Origin: Salegentibacter agarivorans | GTDB taxonomy: Bacteria > Bacteroidota > Bacteroidia > Flavobacteriales > Flavobacteriaceae | Assembly (NCBI RefSeq): GCF_900113135.1 | Contig: NZ_FOOH01000031.1 | Span: forward strand, 1-47,384 | Length of the DNA stretch: 47,384 nucleotides | Direction: 5' to 3' | Program-made: the position numbers and the translations under genes | The notes under the pieces: generated by a model | Database searches by the model: none | The model's input: only the letters and a program-made list of their open reading frames with translations | Told to the model about the DNA's origin: nothing | Shown: in pieces, positions 43,781 to 47,384 of the stretch | How positions within the stretch are numbered: the first letter of the stretch is position 1 | Layout of the letters: every line of letters starts with the position of its first letter

Positions 43781-44785
43781 TTACAGTAAAATAGCGACCC
43801 TTGGCACCTGTAAGGTTAGTGCTGCCATCTCCCCAAATGATAAACCTTTGGGGTTTTCAAAGTCCTCATATTTTTTAATAAGCTCTTCCGGTACTGTCAA
43901 AAGAGGGACGCTGCTTAGGGATTTTGTTTTTGTTCTTTTCAACTTTAACCATTGGCTGCCATCAATTCCCTTAATAATATTCTGTTTAGTTAGCTTTTTA
44001 ATATCGGAATAAGAACACCCAGTATAGCAGGAGAACATAAATGCATCCCGTACTTGTTCCATTCTTTGAATGGTAAAGGTTTTTTCCATTATTCTAATGA
44101 TTTCCTCTTTCGATAAAAATTCCCGATCTATAACCTGGCGCTTTAATTTTAAATTGTAAAATGGATCCTTCTCTAGCCAACCATTAGCAACAGCAATTCG
44201 GATAATTTTTTTCAAATAGGCTAAATATTTTAAAGCCGAATTATGAGAGAGGTTGAGTTCTGTTTTTAAATAATAAATAAAACTATTAATGAATTTTATG
44301 TCAATATCTTTTACACGAAAATCATCAGCTTTATAACTAGATAAAATAAAATTGGTTAAATGTTTTTTAGTAGTTCTATAACGTTGAAGTGTTCTATAGG
44401 AGTAATCTTTATCAATCAGTTTTTCCATTCTTAAGTTATGATCCTCGAATATTTTAAGAATTCTATGATCAACTAAATTTTTACCGAGAAATTCATCTTT
44501 AATTTTCACTGCTGTTATTTCTTCCTCATCTTCCAATAATCTTTGATAGATATCATAGATCCTATTCTTTATAATTTCAAAATTCCTATTGACTTGCTTA
44601 GCTTCAGCAGAATAACCGTTCACTTTGCTAGCCTTGGCATTCCATTTTGAAAGTTGAACTTTCCTCATTGTGCTGGCCTCTGCTCGTTTACCCTGATAAG
44701 TAATTCCAAGGTAAACAGTGGCGTGAGTAGCATTTTTATCTTTGCTTTTTCTTACGTAAAATAAAATTGATAGTAAATTTTGCAT
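43781..44785 (-). pseudogene. Tyrosine recombinase (integrase), C-terminal catalytic part lost
   Basis: 334 residues are open. The arm-binding domain (FYVRKSKDKNATHATVYLGI), the SAM-like core-binding domain (about 100-205, with FINSFIYYLKTELNLSHNSA) and the start of the catalytic domain (FMFSCYTGCSYSDIKKLTKQ) are normal for Bacteroidota integrases. After about residue 305 the sequence changes to GLSFGEMAALTLQVPRV and stops, so the HxxR and the catalytic Tyr, normally in the next about 100 residues, are missing. The nearby DNA shows no continuation in another frame. The enzyme must be inactive unless helped in trans. It lies 239 nt from the 3' end of tRNA-Leu, a classic insertion point. Confidence 0.8.
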
Positions 44786-44937
44786 CTTATTAGTTTTTTA
44801 TTTGAAATAAATTTAGCTGAAATAAATATACCGTCAAAGATGTAAACACTTATTTAACAGGGAGTTGGTTGCTATTCGGGCGCACCTATTTTCATTTCTT
44901 AAGTGTCACCGAATTAGGCACCTTTTAGATGTAATTA

Positions 44938-44959
44938 TATGATATTCTTTGATATCATA
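44938..44959. repeat. 8-bp inverted repeat before the terminator
   Basis: TATGATAT (44938-44945) and ATATCATA (44952-44959) are perfect inverse copies with a 6-nt spacer, between the integrase start and the tRNA terminator. It could be a site for the recombinase or an excisionase. The rest of 44786-44967 shows no gene. Confidence 0.4.
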
Positions 44960-44967
44960 AAAAATAA

Positions 44968-45001
44968 AAAACCCCGTAAACAGTGAAGTTTACGGGGTTT
45001 T
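44968..45001 (-). terminator. Intrinsic terminator of tRNA-Leu
   Basis: AAAACCCCGTAAAC (44968-44981) and GTTTACGGGGTTTT (44988-45001) form a perfect 14-bp stem with a 6-nt loop. On the minus strand it is followed by more T, so it ends tRNA-Leu transcription. The A/T arms make it usable in both directions. Confidence 0.85.
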
Positions 45002-45024
45002 GGTGGTATTTGAAGTCTTAAAAG

Positions 45025-45106
45025 TGCTCGAGGCGGGAATCGAACCCGCACAACCGAAGTTACTGGATTTTGAATCCAGCGCGTCTACCAGTTCCGCCAC
45101 TCGAGC
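45025..45106 (-). tRNA. tRNA-Leu (anticodon CAA)
   Basis: 82 nt on the minus strand. The 7-bp acceptor stem is GCTCGAG with CTCGAGC and discriminator A. The anticodon arm CTGGA-TTCAAAA-TCCAG gives anticodon CAA, which reads UUG. A short variable arm (TAACTTCGGTTG) and the T-arm GCGGGTTCGATTCCCGC follow. CCA is not encoded. Its 3' end faces the truncated integrase, so it is the probable attachment site of the island. Confidence 0.95.
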
Positions 45107-45116
45107 AAGTGGATGG

Positions 45117-45124
45117 CAAAAGTA
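45117..45124 (-). promoter_or_regulatory. -7 box of the tRNA-Leu promoter
   Basis: On the minus strand TACTTTTG is an exact TAnnTTTG match, 10 nt before the 5' end of the tRNA. Confidence 0.65.
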
Positions 45125-45212
45125 AAAAATTTTTCCCATCCCCAAATGTTTTTTTTCCAATTTTAAAGTTTCAGTCTAAACATATTCGTGAGGTGTGAAA
45201 GGAATTAATTTC

Positions 45213-45220
45213 TAAATTTG
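45213..45220 (+). promoter_or_regulatory. -7 box of the prs promoter
   Basis: TAAATTTG is an exact match to TAnnTTTG, 36 nt before the prs start codon. Confidence 0.7.
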
Positions 45221-45256
45221 CAGCACAACAAACAACATTCATAAAAACAACACAAC

Positions 45257-46198
45257 ATGCCCAACGTAATTCCAGAGGCTAAGATTTTTTCCTGTACCCA
45301 GAGTAAAGCTTTAGCTGAAAAAATAGCGGCCGCTTACGGCACCAAATTAGGAAATGTAATTACTTCAACTTATAGCGATGGCGAGTTTCAGCCTTCTTTT
45401 GAAGAATCGGTTCGCGGTTCGCGAGTTTTTATTATTGGTTCTACCCACCCGGGCGCAGACCACTTAATGGAGATGCTTTTAATGCTTGATGCTGCAAAAA
45501 GAGCTTCGGCGAGACATATTACCGCGGTGCTTCCATATTTTGGTTGGGCACGTCAGGATAGAAAAGACAAACCCAGAGTCCCAATTGCTGCCAAAATGAT
45601 TGCCAGTATCCTGGAAACCGCAGGAGCCACCAGAATTATAACTATGGATTTGCACGCCGATCAAATTCAGGGATTTTTCGAAAAGCCCGTAGATCACCTT
45701 TACGCTTCCACAGTTTTTCTTCCGCATTTAAAGAAATTGGGATTAGATAATTTAACAGTTGCATCGCCAGATATGGGGGGGTCTAAACGAGCTTATGCAT
45801 ACTCTAAAGCATTGGAGAGCGATGTGGTAATATGTTACAAACAAAGAGCAAAAGCCAATGTGATCTCGCACATGGAGCTTATTGGTAACGTAGAAGGTAA
45901 AAATGTGGTTTTGGTAGACGATATGGTAGATACTGCCGGAACACTTACTAAAGCTGCCGATTTAATGATGGAACGCGGGGCAAAAAGTGTGCGAGCTATT
46001 TGTACCCACCCGGTACTTTCTGGCGGAGCTTATGAAAAGATTGAAAAATCAAAACTAATGGAATTAATTGTGACCGATTCTATTCCGCTAAAGCAAGAAA
46101 GTAAAAAAATTAAGGTTGTAAGCTGTGCCAATCTTTTTGCCGATGTTATGAATAGGGTTCATAACAATGAATCTATTAGTTCTAAATTTATTATGTAA
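45257..46198 (+). CDS. prs: Ribose-phosphate pyrophosphokinase
   Basis: 313 residues, full length for bacterial PRPP synthetase. Landmarks are YSDGEFQPSFEESVRG near the N-terminus, the flexible-loop RQDRKDKPRVPIAAK, the HADQIQGFF block and the PRPP-binding VVLVDDMVDTAGTL. It makes PRPP from ribose 5-phosphate and ATP for purine, pyrimidine, NAD, His and Trp synthesis in the cytoplasm. It precedes rplY, the usual order in Flavobacteria, but each gene has its own promoter. Base composition and codon choice look more balanced than in the island to its left. Confidence 0.97.
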   Translation: MPNVIPEAKIFSCTQSKALAEKIAAAYGTKLGNVITSTYSDGEFQPSFEESVRGSRVFIIGSTHPGADHLMEMLLMLDAAKRASARHITAVLPYFGWARQDRKDKPRVPIAAKMIASILETAGATRIITMDLHADQIQGFFEKPVDHLYASTVFLPHLKKLGLDNLTVASPDMGGSKRAYAYSKALESDVVICYKQRAKANVISHMELIGNVEGKNVVLVDDMVDTAGTLTKAADLMMERGAKSVRAICTHPVLSGGAYEKIEKSKLMELIVTDSIPLKQESKKIKVVSCANLFADVMNRVHNNESISSKFIM

Positions 46199-46307
46199 TC
46201 AAACCCTTTATTCATAGTTAATATTCAGTTTTTTAGCTTCGATTCTCAATTATAATTTTCTTTTTAAAGAATTTTAAGTCAGGGTTTTATAGAAAGGAAA
46301 AAAGCGC

Positions 46308-46315
46308 TACTTTTG
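46308..46315 (+). promoter_or_regulatory. -7 box of the rplY promoter
   Basis: TACTTTTG is an exact match to TAnnTTTG, 20 nt before the rplY start codon. Confidence 0.7.
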
Positions 46316-46335
46316 CAGCCTAAAATTTTTCAACA

Positions 46336-46992
46336 ATGAAATCAATTACGATCAACGGATCTAAAAGAGAAAGCGTAGGAAAGAAAGCCACGAAGGCCCT
46401 ACGTAATGCTGGACAGGTTCCTTGCGTATTATACGGGGGAGATGCCAAGCCGTTGCACTTTGCAACAGAAGAAATTTCGTTTAACAACCTTGTGTACACC
46501 CCAGATGTGCATACAGTGGAAATTAAGTTTGAAGACGGCGAGAAGTTTAACGCTATTCTTCAGGATATCCAATTCCACCCGGTTACCGATGCTATATTGC
46601 ACGTAGATTTCTACCAGATTAGTGATGATAAACCAATCACTATGGAAATTCCTATCCATACCGAAGGTGTTGCGAGAGGGGTTAAAAATGGTGGTGTTTT
46701 ACGTTATAACCTACGTCGTTTAAAAGTAAGAGGTTTGGCTAACGAATTGCCAGATTATATTACTGCAGATGTAACCAAACTTAAAATTGGTCAAAAACTT
46801 TATGTTACTGCAGTTGCAGACGAGTCTTACGAGATTCAGCATCCAGATAACACAGTAATTTGCCAGGTTAGAACTTCACGTAACATTGTTGCCCTTGAGG
46901 ACGACGAAGATGAAGACGAAGTACCAGCAGATGAAGTACCATCTACTGAAACAGATGATGTTGCTGCAGTTAAAGAAGGAGAAGATAATTAA
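46336..46992 (+). CDS. rplY: 50S ribosomal protein L25 / general stress protein Ctc
   Basis: 218 residues, the long Ctc/TL5 form. The N-terminal L25 domain (about 1-95, with [20 protein letters not shown] and LYGG) binds 5S rRNA. The TL5-type C-terminal beta domain follows (about 100-185, with [20 protein letters not shown]). The tail is acidic ([17 protein letters not shown]). It is part of the 50S central protuberance. In related genomes pth often follows; here the rplY terminator and an intron-like sequence follow instead. Confidence 0.96.
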   Translation: MKSITINGSKRESVGKKATKALRNAGQVPCVLYGGDAKPLHFATEEISFNNLVYTPDVHTVEIKFEDGEKFNAILQDIQFHPVTDAILHVDFYQISDDKPITMEIPIHTEGVARGVKNGGVLRYNLRRLKVRGLANELPDYITADVTKLKIGQKLYVTAVADESYEIQHPDNTVICQVRTSRNIVALEDDEDEDEVPADEVPSTETDDVAAVKEGEDN

Positions 46993-47017
46993 TCTTTTCT
47001 TTTTTCAACAAAAATTT

Positions 47018-47045
47018 AAAAGCATCCCAAATGGGGTGCTTTTTT
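47018..47045 (+). terminator. Intrinsic terminator of rplY
   Basis: AGCATCCC (47021-47028) pairs with GGGGTGCT (47033-47040) with one T-G pair and a 4-nt loop, then a run of T. It begins 26 nt after the rplY stop. Confidence 0.82.
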
Positions 47046-47126
47046 GTTTGCCCTGCATGCAAACAATTCCGAGGCTTGAAAGAAAGCCCGCTCACCTGAT
47101 CGGAGGGAAGAGCAATGTAAAGTCAA

Positions 47127-47384
47127 GTGCGTCACTGGCAACGGTGGTGTGTGAAGGAAGACCTAGCAAGTTAGTGGAACATAGAGAAATCGAACCGATT
47201 CTGGCATATATTGGGGGTAAGGTTGCAAAAAGTGCCGATGCCCAAAATCCGAATAGCAATATATGTTAAAACGGATGGCTTCACTAACAGGAATGTTTGC
47301 TTAACGGGGGAAGCCTGATTATTCGCCTTTCCAGGCTAAGCAGAAACAAGTCGAGAGACAAGGATTTGTTATGGAAAATCAGGT
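47127..47384 (+). mobile_element. Probable group II intron, 5' part (runs off right edge)
   Basis: After the rplY terminator the DNA changes to a G/A-rich, structured, non-coding type. GTGCG at 47127-47131 fits the group II 5' consensus GUGYG. The following purine-rich sequence with many short complementary blocks (for example CACTGGCAACGGTG, AACAAGTCGAGAGAC) looks like intron domain I of Bacteroidota elements. An ATG at 47371 (MENQ...) could begin the maturase, but only a few codons are visible. The true 5' end may lie earlier, up to about 47046, because some group II introns insert just after terminators. No domain V or reverse transcriptase is in the window, so this is a recognition by general appearance. 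Confidence 0.5.

Noticed and set aside
46886-47269. 127-codon plus-strand ORF overlapping the end of rplY
   Set aside because: It begins in another frame of rplY, crosses the rplY terminator and continues into intron-like RNA sequence. Frames of this kind are commonly annotated by mistake inside group II introns.
1-47384. CRISPR array
   Set aside because: No series of regularly spaced repeats of 25-40 bp was found. The repeats at 43500-43720 are too short and irregular, and no cas gene is present.

Overview
The window comes from a low-GC member of the Bacteroidota, most likely a Flavobacteriaceae species of the Zunongwangia/Salegentibacter/Gramella kind. The grounds are SusC/SusD proteins, Bacteroidota-type -7 promoter boxes (TAnnTTTG) before prs, rplY, tRNA-Leu and the efflux operon, lipoprotein signals, and the prs-rplY gene order. 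The assignment rests on gene content only; no database search was possible.

Layout. (1) 1-5529 is an accessory stretch: the tail of an IS66-type transposase, a decayed gene, a RhuM-Fic protein, a large lipoprotein, a doubtful ORF in a repeat-rich patch, a membrane-anchored class III nucleotidyl cyclase and a small acyl-carrier-like protein. (2) 5659-12046 is a minus-strand drug-efflux operon (TolC, membrane fusion protein, RND pump, TetR) with a visible promoter and operator-like repeats. (3) 12561-17899 is a three-gene peptidase operon: M1-like aminopeptidase, Xaa-Pro aminopeptidase and DPP4. (4) 17923-40765 is the centre of interest: an AraC regulator; a four-gene trans-4-hydroxyproline catabolic operon (pyrroline-4-hydroxy-2-carboxylate deaminase, ketoglutarate-semialdehyde dehydrogenase, hydroxyproline epimerase, D-hydroxyproline dehydrogenase); a SusC/SusD pair; and an operon with an S9 peptidase, a GH127-type beta-L-arabinofuranosidase, a DUF885 metallopeptidase-like protein, a GH51 alpha-L-arabinofuranosidase and a DUF5695-like protein. 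(5) 40766-45024 looks like the remains of an integrative element beside tRNA-Leu: an XRE antitoxin, a frameshifted AbiEii-type toxin, a Toprim protein, an iteron-like patch and a C-terminally truncated integrase. (6) 45025-47045 is core genome: tRNA-Leu, prs and rplY. (7) What looks like the 5' part of a group II intron follows the rplY terminator and runs off the window.

Main interpretation. Regions 3 and 4 read as one system for eating hydroxyproline-rich glycoproteins such as plant extensin or an algal counterpart. GH51 and GH127 have the two linkage specificities (terminal alpha-Araf, then beta-Araf down to Hyp) needed to strip extensin-type arabinan from hydroxyproline. SusC/D would import glycopeptide, the proline-oriented peptidases would release Hyp or Hyp dipeptides, and the four Hyp enzymes would convert Hyp to 2-oxoglutarate. 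A near-identical 15-20 bp motif occurs before the Hyp operon, susC and the peptidase/glycosidase operon. In each case it ends exactly 45 nt before the first base of a -7-like box, which suggests that one regulator, probably the neighbouring AraC protein, controls all three.
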